A stretch of DNA of 64,000 nt, taken from contig NZ_CP063362.1 of the NCBI RefSeq assembly GCF_016807805.1, positions 2,956,501 to 3,020,500 of the forward strand, written 5' to 3'. Shown here one piece after another: positions 26,651 through 36,112 of this stretch. Positions within the stretch are counted from its first letter, which is position 1; every line of letters starts with the position of its first letter. Below the pieces are notes generated by a model, which had not been told where the DNA came from, made no database searches, and saw only the letters and a program-made list of their open reading frames with translations. The translations under genes were made by a program, and so were the position numbers. This DNA is from Xanthobacter dioxanivorans (GTDB lineage Bacteria; Pseudomonadota; Alphaproteobacteria; Rhizobiales; Xanthobacteraceae).

Positions 26651-28891
26651 TTAGGCCGGCGCGTCGGCCTTCTCGATCCGGCAGCGGATGAGCCGCAGCG
26701 GCCAGGTGCCATAGGACCGGTCGCAGAGGTCGGGGTTGTCGTCTACCAGCACGTTCACATTGGTCTCCATCGTACCGAACAGGGTGTCCACCCGGCCATC
26801 GCGTTCGGGAAACCACCAGCGCTCCGCATCGACGGTTTTCTCCGGCATGTCCGGCGAGAGCTGCGCGCGTTGCCGGATACGCCCCATGGGACTCTCGATC
26901 CAGATCCAGTCGCCGTCGGCGATGCCGTACGCGCTGGCGGTGTCGGGATGAATCCGCGCCAGCGGGTCGTAGTGCTTGCGCCGGATTGTTTCGACCTGCC
27001 TGTGGTCGGTATGAGTCATGTCGATCTTGGTGGCGCCGGTCATCAGCGTGAGCGGCAGCTCGCCGCCCGCGCCGCGGTCGGCCGGCGCATAGCCTTGGTA
27101 GCTCGGCAGTGGGTCCGCGCCGCAGGCGGCGAGGATGGAGGACGACAGCTCGATCTTGCCGCTCGGCGTGCCGAATCCGAACGGCTCGCCGGTGGCCGGA
27201 TCGGTCGCGAACGGCGCATAGCCGGCAGCATCGTTCACCCAGTTCTGCCCCGCGGACGCCAGCGCACCGTGGGTGAGGCCCGCTGGCGCAAGCATCATGT
27301 CCCAGAGCTGCTCCAGAGTGTCGGGCCAGAAGGCGCCCTGCCCGAGCCGCTGCCCGAGATCGCGGAAGAACTCGTAGTCGCTGTGGCGCTCCGCATGGGG
27401 GCGGACCGGCCGCCGGCCGGCGAAGAACATCCCGCCCTCGCCCGAGACGTACATGAACGACTTCTCGATCCAGGAGGCGGCCGGCATGACGAAATCGGCG
27501 AGCGCGGCCGTCGGCGTCATGAACAGCTCGTGCACCACCGACAATTCCAGATTCGGCGAGACGAGCGCATCGCGTGCGAGCCGGCTGTTGGCGTAGCTGC
27601 CCACCAGATTGTTGTGCTGCACGATGGCCGCGCGCACGGGATAGGGCTCCCGGTCCACGATGGCGCGGAACATGCTGGGTGGATGGGCGATGCCCCCACG
27701 GGACGTCGTCAGGGGATAGTGATGCTGCGGCCACAGGCGGCGCGCCGCCGCGTTGATGGCCTCGTAGCCCCGGGTGTGCATTAGGAAGGCATCACCGCCG
27801 ATGCGCTTGTCCTTTTGGACGTCGGACAGGCGATCGTTCATCTCGAGGTCGGCCTTGGTCATGACCCGCCGCGTGGGACCGGCAAGGATGTTACCGCCGG
27901 GGCGGTTGATGTTGCCTGTCACCGCGATGAGACAGAGCTTGGCCCGCTCGCAGGAAAAGGTGTCGCGCCCCATGCCATTGATGACGCCGATGGAGATGGC
28001 GGCGGGACCGTCGTCCGCGTACCAAGCCGCGCATGTCCTGATGTCCGCCTCGGCGAGGCCGGTCAGCTGCGCCACCCGCTCGGGGGTGTAGTCGGCGACC
28101 CGCTCGGCGAGCGCGTCGTATCCCACCGTCCATTTCGCGATGAAGGCCTGGTCCGTCCAGCCCTCGGTGATGGCGATGTGGATGAGGCCGAGCGCCAGAG
28201 CCGTGTCGGTTCCCGGACGGATCTTTAGCCAGAGGTCGGCGGCCCGCGCCTCGGGGGTCTGCACGGGATCGATCACCACCAGCTTCGCGCCGGCAGCCTT
28301 CGCCTTGAGGATGCGCGTCCACAACGGCACGTTGGACGCCGAAGGATGCTGCGCCCAGACGATGATGCAGCGTGCCTCGCCCGAAGCGAGATCAGGCGAG
28401 GCCGGGCCGAACCCGAGCGTCACCCACTCTGCGCCGGTCTTTGGTCCGGCGCAGATGAAGGCGTTGCCCACATAGTTCGGACTGCCGAACAGGTTCATGA
28501 ACCTGAGGCCCGCACCCTGGTCCGTGCCATGGTAGGTGCCGAAGAAATACGCGAGCGCCTCCGGGCCACTCTCCTCGGCGATCCGCTTCAGCCGGTCGGC
28601 GATCTCGTCGACCGCCTCGTCCCACGGCACCCTGACCCAGTGTCCCTCGCCCCGGTCGCCCATGCGCTTCAAGGGGTGGTCGAGGCGTCGGCGATTGTGG
28701 AAATACTCGATGGCAGCGCGGCCGCGCGGGCATATGAACCCTTGCGTAACCGGATGGTCGCGGTCGCCGCGGATCGCGACAGGAACGTTACCCTCCACCG
28801 TCACCACTACGCCGCAGCGGGTGGAGCAGTGGCTGCAGATGGTGCGAACCTCCTCGCGTGCAGCGGCTTCCAAATTCGCCTCCCGCCTCAC
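26651..28891 (-). CDS. MopB-family molybdopterin-bisPGD oxidoreductase
   Basis: 746-aa catalytic subunit of the DMSO-reductase superfamily. The N terminus binds a [4Fe-4S] cluster through Cys19, Cys22, Cys26 and Cys54 (CSHCSTRC ... ICPRG). Cys147 in VGNAFICAG is the likely Mo/W ligand, as in thiosulfate/polysulfide reductase and acetylene-hydratase-like members. There is no Tat signal, so it is cytoplasmic. The GTG start overlaps the DapA-family stop by 4 nt (GTGA), and this is the last gene of an eight-gene operon. No membrane subunit or dedicated iron-sulfur subunit is present; FdxA and its reductase next door may supply electrons. The substrate is unknown; it does not look like nitrate reductase or formate dehydrogenase by context. 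Confidence 0.85.
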   Translation of the reverse strand: MRREANLEAAAREEVRTICSHCSTRCGVVVTVEGNVPVAIRGDRDHPVTQGFICPRGRAAIEYFHNRRRLDHPLKRMGDRGEGHWVRVPWDEAVDEIADRLKRIAEESGPEALAYFFGTYHGTDQGAGLRFMNLFGSPNYVGNAFICAGPKTGAEWVTLGFGPASPDLASGEARCIIVWAQHPSASNVPLWTRILKAKAAGAKLVVIDPVQTPEARAADLWLKIRPGTDTALALGLIHIAITEGWTDQAFIAKWTVGYDALAERVADYTPERVAQLTGLAEADIRTCAAWYADDGPAAISIGVINGMGRDTFSCERAKLCLIAVTGNINRPGGNILAGPTRRVMTKADLEMNDRLSDVQKDKRIGGDAFLMHTRGYEAINAAARRLWPQHHYPLTTSRGGIAHPPSMFRAIVDREPYPVRAAIVQHNNLVGSYANSRLARDALVSPNLELSVVHELFMTPTAALADFVMPAASWIEKSFMYVSGEGGMFFAGRRPVRPHAERHSDYEFFRDLGQRLGQGAFWPDTLEQLWDMMLAPAGLTHGALASAGQNWVNDAAGYAPFATDPATGEPFGFGTPSGKIELSSSILAACGADPLPSYQGYAPADRGAGGELPLTLMTGATKIDMTHTDHRQVETIRRKHYDPLARIHPDTASAYGIADGDWIWIESPMGRIRQRAQLSPDMPEKTVDAERWWFPERDGRVDTLFGTMETNVNVLVDDNPDLCDRSYGTWPLRLIRCRIEKADAPA

Positions 28892-29808
28892 GCGACCTTG
28901 CGCGCCGGCTCTGCCACCACAATGCCCACGGATCGCATGAGGTCGGCGAGCTTCGACAGGTCAGCGGCGTCATCCATTGGCAGGAGCGGCCGCGGCGGCT
29001 TGCCCACTGGCGCGCCCATCAGCTCGTACATGGCATAGACCGAGCGGGCGAGCCCCTTCGCCATGAGGAAGTCGCCGATGGGAAGCAGGCGGCGCGTCAT
29101 GATGAGCACCGCGTCGAAGTCCTTTTTCGTGGCGGCTTCGAAGATGGCCTGAATATCGGCGGGAAGGACGCCAGACAGCACCGAGGTCCAGCCATCCGCC
29201 CCGACGGCGAGGGATTCGAAGGCGATGTTCTCGCGCCCCAGCAGCACCTGCACCTTGTCGCCACATAGGCGCTTGGTCTGGCTGATGCGCAGCACGTCCG
29301 GGCAACTCTCCTTCACGTAGCGCACGTTGGGAAGGTCGGCAAGGCGGGCGAGGATGTCGGGGGTGATGTCCGTGCCGGTGAGGCGGGGATTGTTGTAGAC
29401 GGCGATCGGGATGCCGAGCGCCTCATTGATGGTGCGGTAATGATCGACGATCTCCCGCTCGTTCAGGATCCAGTAGGTGACGGGCACCACCAGCACCGAA
29501 TCCGCACCGACCTTCTCCGCGTGCTTCGACAGGGCGATCACCTCGCGCTGGCCGACGGCGCCGGTCCCGATCATGACGTGGGTGCGGCCAGCGGCCTGCT
29601 TCACGGCGACTTCCGCCGCCTGCATGCGCTCGTCGGCAGGATGCGAGGCCACCGTTCCCACGCTGCCAAACAGCGTGACCGCCTTGACCTTGTTCTGCAC
29701 CGCCGTCTCGACGAGGGCCGCGAGCCGATCGTAGTCGATCGCACCATCGGGCATGGTGGGCGTCGGCAGGAAGTTGAGAATGCCGCGCAGGTCGTTGCGA
29801 TCGCTCAT
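28888..29808 (-). CDS. Dihydrodipicolinate synthase (DapA) family aldolase/hydrolyase
   Basis: 306-aa class-I aldolase-fold enzyme. The Schiff-base Lys is in NVRYVKESCPD, and the catalytic Tyr is in IAVYNNPRLTG. The start at 29808 (MSDRNDLRG) has a GAGAGGG site; frames open further upstream have no ribosome site. Context argues against a role in lysine synthesis: it sits in an operon with a peptide-type ABC importer, a NIPSNAP protein and a molybdoenzyme. Such accessory DapA homologues cleave or dehydrate keto acids in catabolic routes. The exact reaction is not assignable. Confidence 0.87.
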   Translation of the reverse strand: MSDRNDLRGILNFLPTPTMPDGAIDYDRLAALVETAVQNKVKAVTLFGSVGTVASHPADERMQAAEVAVKQAAGRTHVMIGTGAVGQREVIALSKHAEKVGADSVLVVPVTYWILNEREIVDHYRTINEALGIPIAVYNNPRLTGTDITPDILARLADLPNVRYVKESCPDVLRISQTKRLCGDKVQVLLGRENIAFESLAVGADGWTSVLSGVLPADIQAIFEAATKKDFDAVLIMTRRLLPIGDFLMAKGLARSVYAMYELMGAPVGKPPRPLLPMDDAADLSKLADLMRSVGIVVAEPARKVA

Positions 29809-29912
29809 GATCGAGATCCCTCTCCGGTTCAATATCGTGATGGACGAATGAGAGCGCCCACGATTGAAATGGTCGAGTTCCACTTGCCGCCATCGTGGCG
29901 GGGCCAATTTGA

Positions 29913-30227
29913 TTACTTCAGCGGCGCGAACGGCGCGGGAATCAGGATCTTGGACTCCTGCCGCACGATCATCGGTCGCACTTGCGGGGAATAGCGCAGG
30001 TATGCCGGATCGGCGCGCAGCTGGCGCCGCCGCTCGGCCCGCTCCTCCCAGCTGTCGTAAGCGACCATGGTGATGAACTGGTTCAATTCGCCGATCTCGG
30101 TGGTGAACACGCCGATCATGTTCCCGAGAATGCGCTGGCTGGCGGCATAGGTTTCCTCGCCATAAATGGCGAGATAGTCGGGTCCGCGCCCCGGATGAAG
30201 TGTGTAGGTCCGCTGCTCGACGATCAT
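29913..30227 (-). CDS. NIPSNAP family protein
   Basis: 104-aa ferredoxin-like alpha/beta-barrel protein. The N-terminal MIVEQRTYTLHPGRGPDYL and the W-E-R segment SWEERAERRRQLRADPAY are typical of NIPSNAP proteins. These small dimers are frequent in catabolic operons but their biochemical role is unclear. It stands between the ABC transporter ATPase gene and the DapA-family gene on the same strand, so it belongs to the operon. Confidence 0.85.
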   Translation of the reverse strand: MIVEQRTYTLHPGRGPDYLAIYGEETYAASQRILGNMIGVFTTEIGELNQFITMVAYDSWEERAERRRQLRADPAYLRYSPQVRPMIVRQESKILIPAPFAPLK

Positions 30228-30276
30228 CCGTGCCTCCGTTGCTTCATAGGTTCGGGCGCCACGCGGTGCATGGCAT

Positions 30277-31266
30277 CTAGAAGGGCAGCCGTCTCTCCTC
30301 CGCGGCGTGGCAGGCGGCGAAGGTGCCGTTCGGCTGCGCCAGCATCTGCGGGATTTCCCGCGCGCACCGCGCATCGGCGAGTGGACAGCGGGGATGAAAC
30401 GCGCAGCCCGGCGGCGGAGCGATGGCGCTCGCGATCTCACCGTTGGCCGCAAGGGCGGCATCGGGCGAGCGCTCGAGCTTTGGCACGGCGTTGAGCAGCA
30501 TCCGGGTGTAGGGATGCGTCGGCTGGCCAAAGACGGCGTGCTTGCGGCCCATCTCCACGAGTCGCCCGAGATACATCACGCCCACCGCGTCGGCGATGTG
30601 ATAGACCACCGCGAGATTGTGGCTGATGAACAGGTAGGTCAGCTGCTGCTCGCGCTGCAACAGCTTGATGAGGTTGAGGATCTGTGCCTGGACGGAGACG
30701 TCGAGGGCGGACGTAGGCTCATCGCAGACGATGAAGCGCGGGTCCGCCGCGAGCGCCCGGGCGATGCAGATGCGCTGGCGCTGGCCGCCGGAGAACTGAT
30801 GCGGATACTTCATCCCGTCGCGCGGGCTGAGGCCGACCTGTACCAGAAGCTCGTCGACCCGGGCGGAGACGGCCGCTTCGCCGATGGCCGGCCGATGGAT
30901 GCGCACCACCTCCGCCAGCGCGTCGCTCACCCGGTGGCGGGCATTCAGCGAGGCGTAGGGATCCTGGAAGATGAGCTGGATCGGCCCGCGCCCGCCGGAC
31001 CTTCCGCGCTTCGGCTGGCAGTCGTGACCTGCGAACGTCACGGCGCCGCCCGTGGGGACATCGAGCCCCACCACCAGGCGGCCGAGAGTAGACTTGCCGG
31101 AACCGCTTTCGCCCACGATGCACAGGGTCTCGCCGGCGGCGATCTCGAAGCTCACCTGCTCCACCGCCTTCACCACGCGGTGGGCGCCGACGGGAAAATG
31201 GCGCGACAGGTTACTCACCTTGAGCAGGGGCTCTGCCGCAGTCGATCGCGCAACTACCTGATGCAT
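30277..31266 (-). CDS. ABC transporter ATP-binding protein, OppF/DppF type
   Basis: 329-aa nucleotide-binding subunit of a peptide/nickel-type importer. Walker A GESGSGKST, signature FSGGQRQRICIARAL, Walker B FIVCDEPTSALD, and the OppF C-terminal cysteine-bearing motif [15 protein letters not shown]. It starts at 31266, sharing one nucleotide with the stop of the preceding ATPase gene (TGATG). It forms a heterodimer with that protein. Confidence 0.93.
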   Translation of the reverse strand: MHQVVARSTAAEPLLKVSNLSRHFPVGAHRVVKAVEQVSFEIAAGETLCIVGESGSGKSTLGRLVVGLDVPTGGAVTFAGHDCQPKRGRSGGRGPIQLIFQDPYASLNARHRVSDALAEVVRIHRPAIGEAAVSARVDELLVQVGLSPRDGMKYPHQFSGGQRQRICIARALAADPRFIVCDEPTSALDVSVQAQILNLIKLLQREQQLTYLFISHNLAVVYHIADAVGVMYLGRLVEMGRKHAVFGQPTHPYTRMLLNAVPKLERSPDAALAANGEIASAIAPPPGCAFHPRCPLADARCAREIPQMLAQPNGTFAACHAAEERRLPF

Positions 31267-32261
31267 CACGCTCCCACCTCCGCCGGTGCCGGTTCCAGAT
31301 GCGGATCCCAGCACGCCACCTCGAACCCGGAGAGATGTCGCATGGGCGGAGGCTCAGCATCGCATTGCGCTGACCGGCGCAGGCAACGCGGGTGAAAGGC
31401 GCAGCCGGCCGGCGTCGCGCCGGGGGATGGCATTGCGCCGGGGATCTGCTCCAACGCCTCGACGTCCACCCCGATCATGGGCACGCAGCGCAGCAGCCCG
31501 CGCGTATAGGGGTGACTGGCGCGGGAGAGCACATCTGTGACCGCCCCCACCTCCGCGAGGCGGCCGGCATAGAGCACCGCGACCCGGTCGGCGAGTTCCG
31601 CCACCACGCCGATATCGTGGGTGATGATGATCATGGACATGCCGCGCTCGCGAACCAGGCGGCGCAGTAGCAGAATGATCTGCGCCTGGAGCGAGACGTC
31701 GAGCGCGGTGGTCGGCTCGTCGGCGATGATGAGGGCGGGGTCGGCGCACAGGGCGAGCGCGATCACCACCCGCTGGCGCATGCCGCCGGAAAACTGATGG
31801 GGATACTGGTCGATCCGCTCGCGCGGTCGCGGGATGCCGACCTCGTCGAGCAGGGACAATGCGCGCTCACGCGCCTCCCGCCGCGTTACGGGGACGTGGC
31901 TGCGAATGGTCTCTTCGAGCTGCTGGCCAACGGTGAGCAGGGGGTTGAGGCTGGTCAGCGGATCCTGGAAGATGGTGCCGATGCGGCGGCCGCGCAGGGC
32001 GCGCATCCGCTTCTCGGGCAGATTGTCGATCCGCAGTCCCTCAAGGTGGATGGACCCTCCGCCGATGCGGGCGGGGTGACGCATGATCCCGCAGATCGCC
32101 GAGCCGATCAGCGATTTTCCGGCGCCCGATTCACCCACGAGGCCCAGCACCTCGCCCGCCGCCACGTCGAGAGAGACACCGTCTACCGCCACCTTCTCAC
32201 CCCGTGCCGCGGCAAGCTGGATTTCGAGGTGCCGGATGCTCAGGAGGGGTTCACTGCCCAT
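31266..32261 (-). CDS. ABC transporter ATP-binding protein, OppD/DppD type
   Basis: 331-aa partner ATPase. Walker [10 protein letters not shown], signature [15 protein letters not shown], Walker [13 protein letters not shown], and the C-terminal [15 protein letters not shown] element, as in OppD. It is followed by the OppF-type gene with a 1-nt overlap and preceded by the OppC-type permease after 14 nt. Confidence 0.93.
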   Translation of the reverse strand: MGSEPLLSIRHLEIQLAAARGEKVAVDGVSLDVAAGEVLGLVGESGAGKSLIGSAICGIMRHPARIGGGSIHLEGLRIDNLPEKRMRALRGRRIGTIFQDPLTSLNPLLTVGQQLEETIRSHVPVTRREARERALSLLDEVGIPRPRERIDQYPHQFSGGMRQRVVIALALCADPALIIADEPTTALDVSLQAQIILLLRRLVRERGMSMIIITHDIGVVAELADRVAVLYAGRLAEVGAVTDVLSRASHPYTRGLLRCVPMIGVDVEALEQIPGAMPSPGATPAGCAFHPRCLRRSAQCDAEPPPMRHLSGFEVACWDPHLEPAPAEVGA

Positions 32262-32275
32262 GCGTCACCTCGTCT

Positions 32276-33232
32276 TCACGCCAGTTTGGGGTTGGTGAGG
32301 TCACGCAGCCAGTCGCCGAGGCAATTGACGGCGATGATGAGGACCGCGAGCACCAGGGCGGGGAATACGGCGATCCACCATTCCCCGGAGAACAGGAAGT
32401 TGTTGCCGATGCGCACCAGCGTGCCGAGGGAAGGTTCGGTGGGCGGCAGGCCGACACCGAGGAAGGACAGGGTCGCTTCGCTGATAATGGCGAGCGCGGC
32501 GTTGAGGGTGCCCATTACGACAATGGGGCCCGCCACGTTCGGCAGGATGTGCCGCACGAGGATGCGCACCCGCCCGACGCCGAGCACCTCAGCGGCGCTC
32601 ACGTAGTCCTTCTGCCGCTCCACCAGCGTCGAGCCGCGAATGGCGCGGGCGAACTGCACCCAATGGGATAGACCGATGGACAGGACCAGCACCACCACGG
32701 CGGCGGACTGGTGGCGCTGGCTGCCGAGGAGGCTGAGGGCGACGCCGTCGATGAGCAGCGCCAGCAGGATCGCGGGGAATGCCACCTGGATATCCACGAC
32801 GCGCATGAGCACCGAATCGAGGAAGCCCCCCACATATCCGCTCACGAGGCCCACGGTGACGCCGACCAGCAGCGCGGTGGCGGTGGCGAGGAGCGCGATG
32901 CCGAGCGAGCTACGCAGCCCATAGATGATGAGGGAGAGCAGATCCCGTCCCTGGTTGTCGGTTCCAAGGAGAAAGTCCGAGGAGCCACCCTCGATCCACG
33001 CCGGCGGAAGGAACGCGTTCGACAACTCCACGCTGACGAGGTCGTAAGGGTTGTGGGGCGAAATCCACGGCGCCAGGAGCGCGCAGACCACGGCGAGCCC
33101 CACCACGAGGCCGCACAGTGCGACCAGCGGTGCGCGCGTTGCGGCGCCCGCAAGGTCTGCCACGACCGCGGCGAGGCGGGCGAGCGGCACGGGGAGCGCA
33201 ACGGAGGAGCGGGAAGGCGCGGTGAGGCTCAT
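32276..33232 (-). CDS. ABC transporter permease, OppC/DppC type
   Basis: 318-aa inner-membrane permease. It has an N-terminal helix, the conserved LGTDNQGRDLLS segment of the OppC family, and five further helices with the EAA loop near EVLGVGRVRILVRHILPN. It pairs with the OppB-type permease encoded 10 nt upstream. Confidence 0.93.
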   Translation of the reverse strand: MSLTAPSRSSVALPVPLARLAAVVADLAGAATRAPLVALCGLVVGLAVVCALLAPWISPHNPYDLVSVELSNAFLPPAWIEGGSSDFLLGTDNQGRDLLSLIIYGLRSSLGIALLATATALLVGVTVGLVSGYVGGFLDSVLMRVVDIQVAFPAILLALLIDGVALSLLGSQRHQSAAVVVLVLSIGLSHWVQFARAIRGSTLVERQKDYVSAAEVLGVGRVRILVRHILPNVAGPIVVMGTLNAALAIISEATLSFLGVGLPPTEPSLGTLVRIGNNFLFSGEWWIAVFPALVLAVLIIAVNCLGDWLRDLTNPKLA

Positions 33233-33242
33233 GCGGCTGCCC

Positions 33243-34214
33243 TCACGCCCCCGCCAGCCGCACGCGCGGATCGATGGCGAGATAGAGCAGATCGACCGCG
33301 AGGTTGATCAGGGTGAACAGCACGCCCGTCATCACCAGATAGGTGGTCATGACGGGAATGTCGGCGGTGGTCACCGACTGGATCATCAGCGAGCCGATGC
33401 CCGGCCAGGAGAACACCGTCTCCGTGATCATCGCGAACACCAGAACGGAGCCGAACTGGAGCCCCAGCACAGTGACCACGGGCACGATGGAGTTCTTTAG
33501 CGCGTGGCGGAAATAGATCGAGAGGCTGGGAATGCCCCTGGCGCGGGCGAAGCGGATGTATTCCTCGCGCATCACCTCCAGCATCTCCCCGCGGATGAGC
33601 CGGATCACCAGCGTTATCAGGAACAGGCCGAGGGTCACGGTCGGCAGCACCAGCGCCTTCAGGCCGCCGGCGGTGACCAGCCCGGTGGTCCACCAGCCGA
33701 TCGCCACCACGTCCCCGCGTCCGAAGGCCGGCAGCCAGCCTAGCCAAACCGAGAAAATGAGGATGAGGAAGATCCCGATCAGGAACGTCGGCAGTGATAT
33801 GCCCATCATGGCTATGCCGAGGAAGACCTGGCTGAGCCAGGCTTTGGGAAACAGCCCGCAATAGACGCCCATCGGAACGCCGATGACCAGCGCGAGCAGG
33901 ATCGCGCACACGCTCAGCTCAATGGAGGCCGGAAGGCGGTCGACGATCATCTTCAGGACCGGCTCGCGCGTGCGGTAGGAGAGACCGAAGTTGCCGGTCG
34001 CGATCTGCTCGAGGTAGTGGGCGAAACGCAGCGGAAAGGGGGCGTCGAGGCCCAGCATGGCAGCCACTTGGTCGCGTTCCTGCTGGGAGGCGTCCTGGGC
34101 GACGAGATTGGCCAGGGGGTCGCCCACATGGTCGGTCACTGCGAAGGCGATGAAGGCCACTGCCACCGCCACGATGATCGATTGCGCCAGCCTGCGGGCG
34201 ACGTAGCCAACCAT
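33243..34214 (-). CDS. ABC transporter permease, OppB/DppB type
   Basis: 323-aa permease with the MVGYVARRLAQSIIV first helix and the EAA-type loop near RARGIPSLSIYFRHALKNS. Six membrane helices are predicted by eye. It lies 3 nt after the solute-binding-protein gene. With its partner it forms the importer channel. Confidence 0.93.
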   Translation of the reverse strand: MVGYVARRLAQSIIVAVAVAFIAFAVTDHVGDPLANLVAQDASQQERDQVAAMLGLDAPFPLRFAHYLEQIATGNFGLSYRTREPVLKMIVDRLPASIELSVCAILLALVIGVPMGVYCGLFPKAWLSQVFLGIAMMGISLPTFLIGIFLILIFSVWLGWLPAFGRGDVVAIGWWTTGLVTAGGLKALVLPTVTLGLFLITLVIRLIRGEMLEVMREEYIRFARARGIPSLSIYFRHALKNSIVPVVTVLGLQFGSVLVFAMITETVFSWPGIGSLMIQSVTTADIPVMTTYLVMTGVLFTLINLAVDLLYLAIDPRVRLAGA

Positions 34215-34217
34215 GCC

Positions 34218-35834
34218 TCAGCCTCCGGTCTTGCCGACGCGGACTAGCCGCAGCGGGAAGAAGTCATCAGGATACTGCTCGACAGTCACCCCGTCGCGCG
34301 CTGCCCATACGAGGAGCGGCTGGTGCAGCGGGACGGTCGGCATCTCCCGTTGCACAATACGGGCCGCTTCATCGAGCATGGCCTGCCGCTTGACGGGATC
34401 GATCTCCACGCCTGCCGCGTCGATGAGCCCGTCAAACTGGTCGTTGTGGAAGCCGGTGATGTTGTAGGTGCCTTTTTCCGTGCTCCGGCCGCGGGAATAG
34501 AGCAGCCGCTCGTAGGCGGAATGCGCGTCGTTGCTGGAAGGCGCCCAGCCGAGGAGGAAGAAGCTCGTCTCGAAGCGCGGCGAGAACACCTTGGGGAACA
34601 TGCGCGTCTTAGTCTGGGCCAGCAAATTCACCTTGATTCCGATCTTGGCGAGCATGCCGACGATGGCCTGGCATGTGTCCTCATCTTTGGGGTAGCGGTC
34701 GTTCGGGCAGTCCATCCCCAAGGTGAAGCCGTCCGGATAGCCTGCTTCCGCCAGCAGCTTCTTGGCGGAGGCCGGCGAATATGTGGGGCGGATGTTGAGA
34801 TCCTTATTATAGCCCTTGATGCCGTCCGCCACCATCATGAAGGTCGGCTGAGACAGCCCGCGCATCACCGAGCGCTTGATGGCCTGGACATCGATGGCCT
34901 CGGCGAAGGCCCTGCGCACCCGCGGATCCTTGAAGGGGTTCTTGCCCTTCACGCTGGAGTCCAGCAGTTCCTCGCGGGTGACGTCGAAGCCCACGTAAAT
35001 CACCCGCAACTCGGGGCGGGTGAGGATCTTGATGCCCGAGGAGCGGGACAGGTTGTCCACCGCGTCCGAGGGCACGTCGTAGATCATGTCGATGCTGCCG
35101 GCGAGTAGTGCCGCCACCGCCGTCGCCTGGTTCGGAATGGCGAGGTAGGTCGCCTTGGTCACGTTGTGCTGCGGCTTGTCCCACCATTTCGGATTGGCCT
35201 CGAACACCGTCTTCACGCCGGGTTCGCGCGTCACGACATGGAATGGCCCTGTGCCCATGGCGTTGAGCGTCGCAAAGCTCTCCGCGGCGGTGGCCGCGCC
35301 GCTCGCCTTGGCCGCCCCGTGCTGCTCCGACCATGCCTTGGACATGATGAGCCAGGCCGAGATCTCCTCCGGCAGGATGGGGTCGACCCGCTTCATCTTG
35401 AACACGACGGTGTAGGGATCGGTCGCCTCGATCCGGTCGACCGCCGCGAAATAGCCCTTGATCGCCGATCCCGGGCTGCTGGCGCGCTCGAAGGAGAACA
35501 GCACGTCTGCCGCGGTGAAGGGCGTGCCGTCCTGGAAGGTCACATCCTGCCGCAGGCGGAAAGTCCAGGTCAGCGGGTTGGTCTGTTCCCAGGAGGTGGC
35601 AAGCGCCGGCTCGAGCTTCATGTCCGGCAGGCGCCGCACCAGCGGCTCGTAGACATTCGCCAGCATGCTGGTTGAGAAGGTCTCGATGGTGAAGTGTGGG
35701 TCGAGGGACTGGACGTCGCCGGACGACGCCCAGCGGAACTCTGCCGCCAGAGCGGAATAGCCGCCCGCCAGAGAAGCCGAAGCCAGGAGTGTGAATGCCG
35801 CAGACGCGTTCCGTAGTGCTCTCAACATCCGCAT
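34218..35834 (-). CDS. ABC transporter substrate-binding protein, family 5
   Basis: 538-aa periplasmic binding protein of the DppA/OppA cluster. The start at 35834 (MRMLRALRN) has a GAGGG site and opens a Sec signal peptide that ends near ALAAEFRW. The family signature lies in LRQDVTFQDGTPFTAADVLFSFER, and the later LAEAGYPDGF segment is also typical. It is the first gene of the eight-gene operon, so its ligand is probably the substrate that NIPSNAP, DapA-like and Mo enzymes degrade. Family 5 proteins bind peptides, glycosides, opines or metal chelates; the ligand is not predictable here. Confidence 0.92.
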   Translation of the reverse strand: MRMLRALRNASAAFTLLASASLAGGYSALAAEFRWASSGDVQSLDPHFTIETFSTSMLANVYEPLVRRLPDMKLEPALATSWEQTNPLTWTFRLRQDVTFQDGTPFTAADVLFSFERASSPGSAIKGYFAAVDRIEATDPYTVVFKMKRVDPILPEEISAWLIMSKAWSEQHGAAKASGAATAAESFATLNAMGTGPFHVVTREPGVKTVFEANPKWWDKPQHNVTKATYLAIPNQATAVAALLAGSIDMIYDVPSDAVDNLSRSSGIKILTRPELRVIYVGFDVTREELLDSSVKGKNPFKDPRVRRAFAEAIDVQAIKRSVMRGLSQPTFMMVADGIKGYNKDLNIRPTYSPASAKKLLAEAGYPDGFTLGMDCPNDRYPKDEDTCQAIVGMLAKIGIKVNLLAQTKTRMFPKVFSPRFETSFFLLGWAPSSNDAHSAYERLLYSRGRSTEKGTYNITGFHNDQFDGLIDAAGVEIDPVKRQAMLDEAARIVQREMPTVPLHQPLLVWAARDGVTVEQYPDDFFPLRLVRVGKTGG

Positions 35835-35908
35835 GATCGACCCTCGCCGGCCTCTGTCCGATTTGAATGATCCCAGCGTGAACCAACAATCGCCTGGTTT
35901 GGAAGAAC

Positions 35909-35932
35909 CACTTCGGGCGGGTTCGCGAAGTG
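35909..35932. promoter_or_regulatory. Inverted repeat between the ABC operon and quinone oxidoreductase
   Basis: CACTTCG (35909-35915) and CGAAGTG (35926-35932) form a perfect 7-bp inverted repeat in the 278-nt divergent region. Candidate operator for either gene. No regulator gene is adjacent. Confidence 0.3.
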
Positions 35933-36112
35933 CCACTCGATTGGTTGTGGTTGGAAATTGGGCAGCCGCACCGAAAACAGGCTGCCCCAAGCAACATGAG
36001 GCGAGAACCGGTTCCATCAGTTTGGGTAAATCCGGCCCTTCCGGCAGATCCCCCGGCTGGCACCATGCGCGCGACTGTGGCGTAGGGCGCCGGAAAGGGA
36101 GACCCAGAGGCA

